DNA from: Ruegeria sp. HKCCD7303
Lineage (GTDB): Bacteria > Pseudomonadota > Alphaproteobacteria > Rhodobacterales > Rhodobacteraceae
Assembly: GCF_013111185.1 (NCBI RefSeq)
Contig: NZ_WVRE01000005.1
Coordinates: 62,001-126,000, forward strand
Length of the DNA stretch: 64,000 bases
Direction of reading: 5' to 3'
A program made the position numbers and the translations under genes. The notes beneath the pieces were generated by a model. The model saw nothing but the letters and a program-made list of their open reading frames with translations, made no database searches and was not told the DNA's origin. Every line of letters starts with the position of its first letter. The stretch's first letter is position 1. This document shows positions 46,446 through 55,029 of this stretch, piece by piece.

Positions 46446-47243
46446 TCAAAGGTCGGGTTTATGAAGTCCGGAAGCGATGCGCGCGCGCTCGTAAAGAAGT
46501 GAAAGAAGTGCTCCTAAAAGGTTGACCCAGGTCATCGGAACTAGAACGACAAGGCCATGACCCTTCGTGAAACCTGGATTGCGTCGCTTAAAGAACTGCA
46601 CGTCTGATGGATCAAGCTGTTCATTGAGACGTTTTTCTTGCGGTGTTTCGATAGTGACCCAGCCGACGTCGCGCACAAACGGGTCTTCTGGACGAACTGC
46701 CGGATCAGAGAAACTTTCTATGAGCTGGCGCGCGATTTCCTGAATATCAGCGGGCTGTTTAATGTCCGGGTGCGGGAAAATTCGCCGAAAATACTTGCAG
46801 AACAGGTGATAGCTCGACGTGTGAACGAGCGTGCCGAGATAGTACACCGGGGTGAATGGATGGCTGAGCTTTTCAGTTAAAGCACGTACGATCCCGAAGC
46901 CGTAGGTTGCGCCGCGCCCGCGAAACCCAGGTTCCAACCCAGCCTCTGCCCGCAGTACTATGGCGCCGCGCCCATGCACTTGGCGTCGATAACGGTGAAC
47001 TGCACAATAACCAATAACACGTTGGTCTGCCGCGCAGTAAAGCTGGATGGATGTTGTTTCTGCCGGTGGTTCTATCACGTGCTGATGAAACTCTTCGGCG
47101 GAAACACCCGCAAAGATCTTTTGATGTACTGAATACAGTTTGTGCGACAGTGTTCGCCGCTCACTGGCCGACAGTTGTGTCGGCACAACAATCCTGCTTC
47201 GGACAATCTTAGATACTTTTCCGGTATGGCGTTCCATTTCCAT
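46446..47243 (-). CDS. Unrecognised GNAT-like protein with hydrophobic C-terminus
   Basis: A 265-residue protein I do not recognise. GLEPGFRGRGATYGFGIVRAL (residues 102-122; key FRGRGAT) resembles the acetyl-CoA-binding loop of GNAT acyltransferases, and HTSSYHLFCKYFRRIFPHP the helix that follows the last strands. The C-terminal part after residue 180 has no assignment and ends in a hydrophobic stretch (229-250) that might anchor the protein. Starts: ATG 47243 or 47237; no good ribosome-binding site. It is more basic than its neighbours and lies downstream of the sRNA candidate. An acyl-homoserine-lactone or N-acyl-amino-acid synthase is conceivable, without evidence. Confidence 0.75.
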   Translation of the reverse strand: MEMERHTGKVSKIVRSRIVVPTQLSASERRTLSHKLYSVHQKIFAGVSAEEFHQHVIEPPAETTSIQLYCAADQRVIGYCAVHRYRRQVHGRGAIVLRAEAGLEPGFRGRGATYGFGIVRALTEKLSHPFTPVYYLGTLVHTSSYHLFCKYFRRIFPHPDIKQPADIQEIARQLIESFSDPAVRPEDPFVRDVGWVTIETPQEKRLNEQLDPSDVQFFKRRNPGFTKGHGLVVLVPMTWVNLLGALLSLLYERARIASGLHKPDL

Positions 47244-47318
47244 TGCGATCGATTGTAACGTGAGGGTTTGGAGATGTCTCTGCTGGGCTCAAAGCAGCCA
47301 TCTTGCCAACCACCCCAC

Positions 47319-47345
47319 AAAAAAAGCCGGGCCATTCGGCCCGGC
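47319..47345 (-). terminator. Strong intrinsic terminator (minus strand)
   Basis: GCCGGGCC (47326-47333) pairs with GGCCCGGC (47338-47345) across a four-base loop, and on the minus strand it is followed by seven T (47319-47325). It ends the candidate small RNA and any read-through from the response-regulator gene. Confidence 0.9.
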
Positions 47346-47396
47346 AGTCCAACAGGGAGGTGCATGTCATGACCCGGACATGCGCGGGTTGGGAGT
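47319..47396 (-). ncRNA. Candidate FNR-controlled small RNA with CUCCC motifs
   Basis: Minus-strand transcript inferred between a perfect FNR box (47425-47438) with a CATAAT-like -10 (47403-47408) and the terminator at 47319. Predicted length 70-80 nt; the 5' end is approximate. Reading 5' to 3': a single-stranded ACUCCCAACC segment (47391-47395 core), a perfect 7-bp hairpin GCAUGUC/GACAUGC (47377-47383 with 47362-47368), a second unpaired CCUCCC (47355-47360), then the terminator. CUCCC/CCUCCC can pair with Shine-Dalgarno sites, a feature known from alphaproteobacterial sRNAs such as the CUCCUCCC family in Rhodobacter. No reading frame of note is on this strand. Confidence 0.65.
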
Positions 47397-47424
47397 AACC
47401 TAATTATGACTTCACAGTATCACT

Positions 47425-47438
47425 TTGATCCACATCAA
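47425..47438 (-). promoter_or_regulatory. FNR/FnrL box
   Basis: TTGATCCACATCAA matches the FNR consensus TTGAT-N4-ATCAA at all ten positions. It lies 11 bases after the stop of the response-regulator gene and about 40 bases upstream of the predicted sRNA start, the position of an activator site. No plus-strand gene begins within 850 bases, so the minus strand is the likely client. Confidence 0.75.
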
Positions 47439-47449
47439 TCCATAACGAG

Positions 47450-48136
47450 TTAAGACACCAGCCGATATCCACCGGATTCTGTGACCAAAAGGCGCGCATT
47501 GGACGGATCGGGCTCGATTTTCTGACGCAGACGGTAGATGTGGGTTTCCAGCGTGTGGGTTGTCACACCGGCGTTATAACCCCAGACCTCGTGCAGCAGA
47601 ACATCTCGCGCCACGACGCCGTCGGTCGAGCGGTACAGGAACTTGAGAATGTTCGTTTCCTTCTCGGTCAGGCGAATTTTACGGTCATCTTCGGTGATCA
47701 ACATCTTCATCGCCGGTTTGAACGTATAGGGGCCAAGCACAAAGACGGCATCTTCCGACTGCTCATGCTGGCGCAGCTGGGCACGGATGCGGGCCAGAAG
47801 TACGGGGAATTTGAAAGGTTTGGAGACATAGTCGTTCGCGCCAGCATCAAGACCCAGAATGGTATCAGCGTCGCTGTCATGGCCGGTCAGCATCAGGATG
47901 GGGCTTTTGACGCCTTGCTTGCGCATCAGGCGGCACAGCTCGCGCCCGTCCGTGTCGGGCAGGCCAACATCCAGAATGACCAAGTCATAGATCGCCTCAC
48001 GCGCACGTTCCATCGCCGAGGCTCCGTCAGAGGCTTCGAACACATCGAAATCCTCGGTCATTACAAGTTGCTCGCTGAGAGCCTCGCGCAGATCCTCGTC
48101 ATCGTCCACCAACAGGATTTTTTTGAGTTGTGCCAT
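47450..48136 (-). CDS. OmpR/PhoB-family response regulator
   Basis: A 228-residue regulator. The receiver domain has acidic DDDED near residue 11, phospho-acceptor Asp56 (LVILDVGLP), the Thr in MLTGHDSD and the Lys in VSKPFKF. The C-terminal winged helix is OmpR-type (LTEKETNILKFLY, RDVLLHEVWGYN, VTTHTLETHIYRLRQKIE). No sensor kinase gene is adjacent, so it is an orphan here. ATG 48136 follows GGAGG; two further in-frame starts lie upstream to 48166. The signal and regulon are unknown. Confidence 0.9.
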   Translation of the reverse strand: MAQLKKILLVDDDEDLREALSEQLVMTEDFDVFEASDGASAMERAREAIYDLVILDVGLPDTDGRELCRLMRKQGVKSPILMLTGHDSDADTILGLDAGANDYVSKPFKFPVLLARIRAQLRQHEQSEDAVFVLGPYTFKPAMKMLITEDDRKIRLTEKETNILKFLYRSTDGVVARDVLLHEVWGYNAGVTTHTLETHIYRLRQKIEPDPSNARLLVTESGGYRLVS

Positions 48137-48234
48137 TTCCCGGTCCTCCAAACGCTTTTCCATCACTTGCGCGCGAAAGATGCAATCAACAAGATTTGCT
48201 GCAACGGTCTCACGCCTTCGTGTCAGAGTTCGCA

Positions 48235-48251
48235 GAAATGTTTCACATTTC
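48235..48251. promoter_or_regulatory. Palindrome between the response regulator and ribA
   Basis: GAAATG-tttca-CATTTC, 6-bp arms with a 5-base centre, in the 160-base divergent gap. It is a possible operator, for instance for autoregulation by the response regulator, but such sites are usually direct repeats for OmpR-type proteins. The rest of the gap shows no clear motif. Confidence 0.35.
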
Positions 48252-48298
48252 GTTCCGAAAGAGCTAGGAGAAGGGTTGAACGTAATAGGGTAACCTAG

Positions 48299-49390
48299 AT
48301 GAGTCTCGCCCCCGATATCACTGAGTTGCTGGCCCGAGCCCGGGCTGACTTGCGCATGGGTGTTCCCGTGGCACTGACCGACGACAGCGGTTATAGCGTG
48401 CTTGCAGTGTCGGCAGAGACGCTGAGCCCGCAGCGCCTGGCTGACCTGAAGGCATTAGGGACACCGGTTGTGGCGATAACCGGGCGTAGGGCCGAAACGC
48501 TCAAAGCGCGGGCCTATGACGGGGATTTAGCACGTGTTGTGGTGCCCGCAGATGCGGATATCACCTGGGTTCAGGCAGTGGCTGACCCTTCGGACGACCT
48601 GAGTGCGCCGATGAAAGGCCCGCTGATGACCGAGCGGCAGGGCAATGCCAATCTGCATCGTATCGCAATCGCGCTGGCAAAGTCCGCGCGGATTCTTCCA
48701 GCGGCGGTCGTTGTTTCGATAGAAGAAGGTCGTTCGTTTGCTGCCACGCATGGCCTGACCTGCATTGATCACACGCGCGCCGCACCGCATCTGGCAGATC
48801 GTAGCGCATTGCACGAAGTGGTTGCCGCCCGATTGCCGATGGAAGTGTCAGAGGCCGGTCGCCTGCACGTTTTCCGGCCAGAAGATGGTGGCGAAGAACA
48901 CTATGCCGTCGAAATTGGCCGCCCGGATCGGGACAAGCCGGTATTGGCCCGATTGCATTCTGCCTGCTTTACAGGCGACCTGATGGGCAGTCTGAAATGC
49001 GACTGCGGGCCGCAGTTGCGCGGAGCATTGGCACAGATGGGATCTGAAGGCGCTGGTGTCTTGCTGTATCTCAATCAGGAAGGTCGCGGCATCGGATTGG
49101 CCAACAAGATGCGGGCCTATTTCCTGCAGGATCAGGGGTTTGACACGGTCGAAGCAAACCACAGGCTGGGTTTTGAAGATGATGAACGCGATTTCCGGCT
49201 GGGCTCGGACATTTTGAAATCACTGGGCTTCAACTCGGTCAGGTTGTTGACCAACAACCCGGCCAAGATCGCAATGATGGAGCGGACAGGGATTGCCGTG
49301 ACCGAACGCGTGCCCCTGAAAGTGGGTGAAACAGCGCATAACCGGGGCTATCTGGCGACAAAGGCTGCGAAGTCGGGGCATCTGCTTTGA
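48299..49390 (+). CDS. ribA: GTP cyclohydrolase II with N-terminal extension
   Basis: A 363-residue enzyme for the first step of riboflavin synthesis. The C-terminal 200 residues are GTP cyclohydrolase II: the zinc Cys set C-x10-C-x-C in ACFTGDLMGSLKCDCG, the catalytic NQEGRGIGL segment and LTNNPAKI. The first 165 residues look like a decayed dihydroxybutanone-phosphate synthase or a separate domain and lack the usual RibB acidic catalytic motif. Similar lengths are usual for alphaproteobacterial RibA, so it is not a novel fusion. It overlaps the next gene by four bases (TTGA). Confidence 0.92.
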   Translation: MSLAPDITELLARARADLRMGVPVALTDDSGYSVLAVSAETLSPQRLADLKALGTPVVAITGRRAETLKARAYDGDLARVVVPADADITWVQAVADPSDDLSAPMKGPLMTERQGNANLHRIAIALAKSARILPAAVVVSIEEGRSFAATHGLTCIDHTRAAPHLADRSALHEVVAARLPMEVSEAGRLHVFRPEDGGEEHYAVEIGRPDRDKPVLARLHSACFTGDLMGSLKCDCGPQLRGALAQMGSEGAGVLLYLNQEGRGIGLANKMRAYFLQDQGFDTVEANHRLGFEDDERDFRLGSDILKSLGFNSVRLLTNNPAKIAMMERTGIAVTERVPLKVGETAHNRGYLATKAAKSGHLL

Positions 49391-49887
49391 CCCCCAGTGA
49401 CCTTGTGCTGACACCGCGCGGTATTCGGTTTCTGGGCAGAACCTTCCCTTGTTCCATTGGAAAAGGCGGTTTGAGCAAATCAAAGCGAGAAGGTGATGGT
49501 GCGACACCCACTGGGGCGCATCGGATTATCGGAATGCTTTACCGCGCAGACCGGATTGCACGACCGAATTACTGGGCGCGACCGATTGGCCCGCAGGATT
49601 TATGGTCGGATGACGTATCTGACAGCAACTACAACCACATGGTTGCTGCGCCATACGCCTTTAGTCACGAAAAACTTCGTCGATCCGACCCGCTTTATGA
49701 TCTGGTTCTTTTGACAGACTGGAACTGGCCCAACGCCGTCCCCGGCGATGGATCAGCAATCTTCTTACACCAATGGCGCAGGCCGGGCTATCCAACCGAA
49801 GGATGCGTGGCTTTTCGTCGGGACCATTTGCACTGGATCGCGGGGCGCATTGCCTTGGGAACCCGCCTGATTATTCCTGAGGTTTAA
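49387..49887 (+). CDS. YkuD-domain L,D-transpeptidase-family protein without signal peptide
   Basis: A 166-residue ErfK/YbiS/YkuD-domain protein. His128 (FLHQW) and the catalytic Cys140 (YPTEGCVAF) form the L,D-transpeptidase motif. It begins with TTG at 49387 overlapping the ribA stop as TTGA, and no later start gives a plausible protein. No signal peptide is seen, so it would be cytoplasmic, odd for a peptidoglycan-crosslinking enzyme; small YkuD proteins of this type are common in alphaproteobacteria and may have another role. It overlaps yggS by 17 bases at the 3' end. Confidence 0.83.
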   Translation: MTPSDLVLTPRGIRFLGRTFPCSIGKGGLSKSKREGDGATPTGAHRIIGMLYRADRIARPNYWARPIGPQDLWSDDVSDSNYNHMVAAPYAFSHEKLRRSDPLYDLVLLTDWNWPNAVPGDGSAIFLHQWRRPGYPTEGCVAFRRDHLHWIAGRIALGTRLIIPEV

Positions 49888-50530
49888 CGCGTTCGCCAAA
49901 AATGGCCGAGCCAACGCGGACATGGGTTGCACCCAAAGCGATAGCTTGCTCGAAATCGCCACTCATCCCCATCGACAATCCCTCCAGACCGTTGCGCGCG
50001 GCGATTTTGGCTAAAAGAGCGAAATGCAGCGTCGGCTCTTCGTCTACGGGAGGGATACACATTAATCCGCGAACCGGCAAATCCAAGGCCGTGCACTCGG
50101 CGATAAACCCGTCAGCATCCGCGGGAAGTATACCGGCCTTTTGTTGCTCCTCACCCGTGTTGACCTGAATGAACATATCCGGGCATGACCCCATCTCTTG
50201 CGCCAATCGCGCCAGCGTCTTGGCCAGTTTGGGGCGATCTAAAGAGTGGATCGCGTTGCACAGCTCCATCGCCTGCCGAGCTTTGTTGGTCTGCAACGGG
50301 CCAATGAGGTGCAGATCGACCCCATCGAACTGTTCTTTGAAGGCCGGCCATTTCCCGGCGGCTTCCTGCACCCGATTTTCGCCGAAACACCTGTGCCCCT
50401 GCTCCAGGACCGCCTGTACACGTTCATTCGGCTGAACTTTCGACACGGCGATGAGTTTAACAGAGCCTGTCGGACGCCCCGACCTGTCCTCGGCTTTGGC
50501 GATACGAGCGGTGATATCTTGCAGCGACAT
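49871..50530 (-). CDS. yggS: YggS-family PLP homeostasis protein
   Basis: A 219-residue single-domain PLP-binding protein (COG0325). The Schiff-base Lys31 is in LIAVSKVQ, and the family segments HRCFGENRVQEAAGKW, LHLIGPLQTNKAR and GLSMGMSGDFEQAIALGATHVRVGSAIFG (residues about 183-211) follow. It keeps free PLP and amino-acid/keto-acid balance; it has no known catalysis. ATG 50530 follows AGGA. It is convergent with the transpeptidase gene and follows the porin gene's terminator. Confidence 0.94.
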   Translation of the reverse strand: MSLQDITARIAKAEDRSGRPTGSVKLIAVSKVQPNERVQAVLEQGHRCFGENRVQEAAGKWPAFKEQFDGVDLHLIGPLQTNKARQAMELCNAIHSLDRPKLAKTLARLAQEMGSCPDMFIQVNTGEEQQKAGILPADADGFIAECTALDLPVRGLMCIPPVDEEPTLHFALLAKIAARNGLEGLSMGMSGDFEQAIALGATHVRVGSAIFGERVKPQE

Positions 50531-50583
50531 GGGATCCTCAATCTGTCTTTGGCGCAGAAAAACACCAAGTCGGCACAAAAGAA

Positions 50584-50609
50584 AAGGGCGAGTCCGAAGA
50601 CCCGCCCTT
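50584..50609 (-). terminator. Porin gene terminator
   Basis: On the minus strand AAGGGCG-GGTC, loop TTCG, GACT-CGCCCTT, followed by TTCTTTT: a strong stem with a UUCG tetraloop. It lies 23 bases after the porin stop codon. Confidence 0.9.
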
Positions 50610-50631
50610 AAACCTTACGGTTCAGATCAGC

Positions 50632-51654
50632 TTAGAAGTTGAACTGAGCACCGAAGTCAGCAACGATGGTCGAGTCTGCGCAGATGTCGCAGTCGTTCAC
50701 ACCGATACCACCGCGCAGCGATGCACCGCCACCCAGGTCGTAGATCGCACCGATTGCAACCTGCTGCAGGTCGGCATCAGCGTTACCGTCACCGTAGGTG
50801 AACAGCAGGGTGGTTGCAGCGCCCAGGTTGTAGGCTGCCGACAGACCCCATGCGGTGCCGTCAGTTGCTGCGATCTCGGTTGCGTCGTCTGCAACGAACA
50901 GAGTACCCGAGAAGTCACCGAATTCTGCACCCAGGGTCAGAACGGTCAGGCTCGGATCGCTAACACCGGAAACACCAGCGTCGGTCTGACCATAGGCCAC
51001 AGCGGCGGTGATGTTGTTGAAGGTGTAGGTCGCGCTGATGTCCCAGCGGTCAGCATCGGTGGCAACACCGTTGATACCAATGGTCGCCTGATCGTACGAC
51101 GCGCCAAAGGCGAAGTCACCAACAGCGTACTGGAAGAACACGGCGTTCGAACCCGAACCGGTCGACGAGTAACCCAGGAAGCTGTAGTTAACACCCGAAT
51201 ACTGGCCTGCGAACAGTTCCAGACCAACTTCGTTGCCGTAGTAGTTTGCCAAGTTGTCGAAGGCACCTGCAACGTTGCCAGCGTCAACACGCAGACCGCC
51301 GTAGATGACCGAGAAGCGCGCGCCGTTCAGGCCGGCCGAGTTTGCTTCACCGGTGCTGCTGTCCTCGTCAGCTTGCAGACGAACACGACCTTCGAAGCGA
51401 ACGCCACCGTCGGTTTCAACGATACCGTCGATGTTCAGACGGAAACGCGAAACCAGGATTGCGTCGTCGGTGTCAACAACTGCGGTGTTGATGGTGGTGA
51501 TCACGCCACCCGAAGTGGAGATGTTCGTAACGGCACCGACACGATCTTCAACGTAGCCAATACCAAAACGGCCGTAACCGCTGAAGTTAACTTCAGCTGC
51601 TGCAACGCCTGCGGTCGCGATCAGCGCCGTCGATGCGAAGAGAACTTTTTTCAT
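50632..51654 (-). CDS. Rhodobacter-type porin
   Basis: A 340-residue outer-membrane porin. The signal peptide MKKVLFASTALIATAGVAAA is cleaved before EVNFSGYGRFGIG, the first strand. The rest is alternating amphipathic strands with Gly/Asp-rich loops, and the last residue is Phe (AQFNF), the BamA recognition signal. It is probably an abundant 16-stranded trimer for small solutes. It is monocistronic, with its own terminator and a 280-base upstream region. Confidence 0.93.
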   Translation of the reverse strand: MKKVLFASTALIATAGVAAAEVNFSGYGRFGIGYVEDRVGAVTNISTSGGVITTINTAVVDTDDAILVSRFRLNIDGIVETDGGVRFEGRVRLQADEDSSTGEANSAGLNGARFSVIYGGLRVDAGNVAGAFDNLANYYGNEVGLELFAGQYSGVNYSFLGYSSTGSGSNAVFFQYAVGDFAFGASYDQATIGINGVATDADRWDISATYTFNNITAAVAYGQTDAGVSGVSDPSLTVLTLGAEFGDFSGTLFVADDATEIAATDGTAWGLSAAYNLGAATTLLFTYGDGNADADLQQVAIGAIYDLGGGASLRGGIGVNDCDICADSTIVADFGAQFNF

Positions 51655-51690
51655 CTTGTTTCCCTCGGTTTCAAAAAGAGTTATCTACTC

Positions 51691-51712
51691 GACACATGCC
51701 TCGGCATATGTC
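51691..51712. promoter_or_regulatory. Inverted repeat in the porin leader
   Basis: GACACATGCC-TC-GGCATATGTC, ten-base arms with one mismatch, 37-58 bases upstream of the porin ATG. As RNA it forms a stable hairpin in the 5' leader; as DNA it could be an operator. The rest of 51655-51936 has only scattered short repeats, including GGGG/CCCC stretches around 51870-51900, and no clear gene. Confidence 0.5.
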
Positions 51713-51936
51713 TCAGCACGGACACCGTTTCGCTCTTTTTGCCCCCTTTGCGCAAGCTTGGCATAAACGCTGCGGCGTCATTGGGGTCAGATTGGTGCAA
51801 GGATGCCACAGTCCGCTCACCCCCCAATACCGGCCACCCGCCAGGATTTCAGAAGAATAGGGTTGTTGCAGAGGGGGTCCTTGGCTAGGAGTATCCCCTG
51901 AATACCGTAGAACAAGTGAAACAGGACCGGTTTACA

Positions 51937-52422
51937 ATGCGCCTGCCGACGATTTTGGGATTGATCATGCTGACCGCCGCTGTTTCGGCATGTGGACAGA
52001 ATCAAAGCGCCTCGACGACCTATACGCCCAACCTCGCCGGCGGCAATTCAGATGAACGCGAGTTGAACGATCCTAACCGTTCGACAATTTGGGACATTTT
52101 CGACCGCAGCACAGCCGAGCAGGTGACCAATGTGAATCGCTACCTTTGGGCGGCTTCACTTGATGTGCTGAGTTTCCTGCCCGTGCAAGAAGTCGATCCG
52201 TTTACCGGTGTCATTGTAACGGGTTACGGCACACCGCCGGGTGGAGGGCGTTCATACCGGGCTACCGTTCACATCAGTGACCCTGCGCTGGCAGCCAGGT
52301 CGTTGTCCGTTGCTCTGCAAGCCAACGGCGGGGCACCTGTAAGCGCTGCAACGACCCGCGCTGTAGAGGACGCTATTCTGTCTCGTGCGCGTCAGCTACG
52401 CATTGCGGACAACAAGTTCTAG
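51937..52422 (+). CDS. DUF3576 lipoprotein
   Basis: A 161-residue protein with a lipobox, MLTAAVSAC with Cys19, so it is membrane-anchored. TIWDIFDRSTAEQVTNVNRYLWAASLDVL and SYRATVHISDPALAARSLSVALQANGGAPV (residues 44-72 and 102-131) are the DUF3576 segments. No function is known; the family is confined to alphaproteobacteria. The ATG at 51937 has AGGA upstream; an in-frame GTG at 51916 lacks a site. It ends before a terminator and leuS. Confidence 0.87.
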   Translation: MRLPTILGLIMLTAAVSACGQNQSASTTYTPNLAGGNSDERELNDPNRSTIWDIFDRSTAEQVTNVNRYLWAASLDVLSFLPVQEVDPFTGVIVTGYGTPPGGGRSYRATVHISDPALAARSLSVALQANGGAPVSAATTRAVEDAILSRARQLRIADNKF

Positions 52423-52450
52423 CAACCCGCCGAAAATCACACTAATACCA

Positions 52451-52474
52451 CGCCGGGTTCCTACCCGGCGTTTT
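52451..52474 (+). terminator. Terminator between DUF3576 gene and leuS
   Basis: CGCCGGG (52451-52457), loop TTCCTA, CCCGGCG (52464-52470), then TTTT: a compact intrinsic terminator 28 bases after the DUF3576 stop and 20 bases before leuS. Confidence 0.88.
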
Positions 52475-52494
52475 CATTCACGAAGGACCGCACA

Positions 52495-55029
52495 ATGTCG
52501 CGCTATTCGGCCAACGAAATCGAAGCAAAATGGCAAGAGGCCTGGGACAAGGCCGGAATCTTCACCGCCAACCACAAGGCGGACAAGCCAAAGTATTATG
52601 TGCTTGAGATGTTCCCTTACCCGTCCGGCCGAATCCATATGGGACACGTGCGCAACTATACGATGGGTGACGTGATTGCGCGTCACAAGCTGGCGACAGG
52701 GCATAACGTACTGCACCCGATGGGATGGGACGCCTTCGGGATGCCTGCCGAAAACGCCGCGATGGCTATTGGTGGCCATCCGAAAGATTGGACTTATGGC
52801 AACATCGCCGACATGCGCGGGCAGATGAAGCCTTTGGGTCTGTCGATTGACTGGTCACGCGAATTCGCCACCTGTGATCCTGAATACTACGGCCAGCAGC
52901 AGGCTCTGTTCCTGGACATGCTCGAAGCCGGGCTGGTTTACCGCAAGAACGCGGTGGTGAACTGGGATCCGGTGGACATGACCGTTCTGGCGAACGAGCA
53001 GGTGGAAAACGGGCGCGGATGGCGTTCGGGCGCTTTGGTCGAGCGCCGCGAACTGACGCAATGGTTCTTCAAGATTTCCGACTATTCCGAAGAACTTCTG
53101 GACGCGTTGGACACGCTGGACAATTGGCCCGCCAAGGTGCGGCTGATGCAGGAAAACTGGATCGGCAAGTCGCGCGGCCTGCAATTTGGGTTCGAACGCA
53201 CCGATGGTGGCGACCCAATCACGGTTTACACGACTCGCCCCGACACGCTGCTGGGCGCGTCCTTTGTTGGTATCTCGCCGGATCACCCGATTGCCAAGCA
53301 GCTCGAGGCCGAAAACCCCGAAGTTGCTGAATTTGTTGCCGAATGCCGCAAAGGCGGCACCACCGAAGAGGCCATCGAGACCGCCGAAAAGCTGGGCTAT
53401 GACACCGGTATTCGCGTCAAGCACCCGTTGGACCCGAACTGGGAACTGCCGGTTTGGATCGCGAACTTCATCCTGATGGATTACGGCACGGGCGCGATCT
53501 TTGCCTGCCCGGCGCATGACCAGCGCGACCTTGATTTCTGCCGCAAATACGACCTGCCGGTGATCGATACGTTCTTTGCCCTGGACGATAACACGCCGGT
53601 CGACAAGATCGCGTTCGTTCCGCCGAAAACCGAAAAAGTCCGCTGGGTGAATCATTTCGCGGGCCTAACCGAGGCAACCGGCGACGAGGCCATCAATGCC
53701 ACCGTCGATTTCGCCGAAAAGGCCGGTTGGGGCGAAGGCGTGACCAAATACCGCCTGCGTGACTGGGGCCTGAGCCGCCAGCGCTATTGGGGCTGCCCGA
53801 TTCCTGTTGTGCACTGCGACAGCTGCGGTGTGGTGCCCGAGAAAAAAGAAAACCTGCCGGTCCGCCTGCCCGACGATGTCACTTTCGACAAACCGGGCAA
53901 CCCGTTGGACCGCCACCCGACGTGGCGGGATTGCGCCTGCCCGAAATGTGGGGCTCCGGCCAAGCGTGAAACCGATACGATGGACACGTTTGTCGATTCG
54001 TCGTGGTATTTCGCCCGTTTCACCGCGCCCCGTTCTGAGACGCCAACCGATCTGGCCGAGGCCGAATACTGGATGAATGTCGACCAGTATATCGGCGGCA
54101 TCGAACATGCGATTCTGCACCTGCTGTATTCCCGCTTCTTTGCCCGGGCAATGCAGATCACCGGCCACCTGCCGAAAAAAGCCATCGAGCCCTTCGATGC
54201 GCTGTTCACGCAAGGCATGGTGACGCATGAGATTTACCAGACCCGCGACGCCAATGGCCGCCCGGTCTATCACCTGCCCGAGGACGTTACCGACGGCAAA
54301 CTGGCAGATGGCACTGAGGTCGAGATCATCCCCTCGGCCAAGATGTCGAAATCCAAGAAAAACGTGGTGGACCCGGTTAGCATCATCTCGGCCTTCGGAG
54401 CCGACACCGCGCGCTGGTTCGTACTGTCCGATTCGCCGCCCGAGCGGGACGTGGAATGGACTGCTTCGGGTGCAGAGGCTGCCTTTAAACACCTGAGCCG
54501 CGTACATCGCATCACCTCTGAAATCGTCGCGTCGGACGTTCCGGCCAATGGCGAAGACGAAACCCTGCTGCGCGAGATGCACAAGGCGATCCACGATGTC
54601 TCGGGCGGCGTCGAATCCTTTGGCTTCAACGCCTCGATTGCCAAACTGTATGCTTTCACCAACACGCTAGCCAAATCCAAGGCAGGCTCTGGGGCCAAAC
54701 GCGAAGCCGCCAAAACGCTGGCACAGCTGATGTCGCCGATGACACCGCACCTGTCTGAAGAGCTTTGGAACATGTTGGGTGGTGAAGGTCTGGTTGCCAC
54801 CGCAGCCTGGCCCGTCGCTGATGAGGCGATGCTGGTTGATGACACCGTTACCCTTCCCATCCAGATCAACGGCAAGCGTCGCGCGGAAATCAGCGTCTCC
54901 AAGGATCTGGCCAAGGACGAGGTTGAAAAAATCGCGCTCAGCACCGAAGCTGTGCAAAGGGCGCTGGATGGCAACGCGCCCAAGAAAGTGATCGTAGTTC
55001 CAGGTCGGATCGTGAATGTCGTTGTTTAA
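52495..55029 (+). CDS. leuS: Leucyl-tRNA synthetase
   Basis: An 844-residue class Ia synthetase. HIGH motif is HMGH (residues 48-51), KMSKS is at residues 616-620 (AKMSKSKKN). The CP1 editing domain with [20 protein letters not shown] lies between, and the anticodon-binding and C-terminal domains follow. ATG 52495 has AAGGA. lptE starts inside its last codons (14-base overlap), and holA follows. Confidence 0.97.
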   Translation: MSRYSANEIEAKWQEAWDKAGIFTANHKADKPKYYVLEMFPYPSGRIHMGHVRNYTMGDVIARHKLATGHNVLHPMGWDAFGMPAENAAMAIGGHPKDWTYGNIADMRGQMKPLGLSIDWSREFATCDPEYYGQQQALFLDMLEAGLVYRKNAVVNWDPVDMTVLANEQVENGRGWRSGALVERRELTQWFFKISDYSEELLDALDTLDNWPAKVRLMQENWIGKSRGLQFGFERTDGGDPITVYTTRPDTLLGASFVGISPDHPIAKQLEAENPEVAEFVAECRKGGTTEEAIETAEKLGYDTGIRVKHPLDPNWELPVWIANFILMDYGTGAIFACPAHDQRDLDFCRKYDLPVIDTFFALDDNTPVDKIAFVPPKTEKVRWVNHFAGLTEATGDEAINATVDFAEKAGWGEGVTKYRLRDWGLSRQRYWGCPIPVVHCDSCGVVPEKKENLPVRLPDDVTFDKPGNPLDRHPTWRDCACPKCGAPAKRETDTMDTFVDSSWYFARFTAPRSETPTDLAEAEYWMNVDQYIGGIEHAILHLLYSRFFARAMQITGHLPKKAIEPFDALFTQGMVTHEIYQTRDANGRPVYHLPEDVTDGKLADGTEVEIIPSAKMSKSKKNVVDPVSIISAFGADTARWFVLSDSPPERDVEWTASGAEAAFKHLSRVHRITSEIVASDVPANGEDETLLREMHKAIHDVSGGVESFGFNASIAKLYAFTNTLAKSKAGSGAKREAAKTLAQLMSPMTPHLSEELWNMLGGEGLVATAAWPVADEAMLVDDTVTLPIQINGKRRAEISVSKDLAKDEVEKIALSTEAVQRALDGNAPKKVIVVPGRIVNVVV

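Noticed and set aside
47369..47398. Nine-codon plus-strand mini-ORF (MTRTCAGWE) with a good Shine-Dalgarno-like GGGAGG
   Set aside because: No plus-strand gene follows for 900 bases, and the GGGAGG is the complement of the CCUCCC motif of the better-supported minus-strand RNA, which has promoter and terminator signals.
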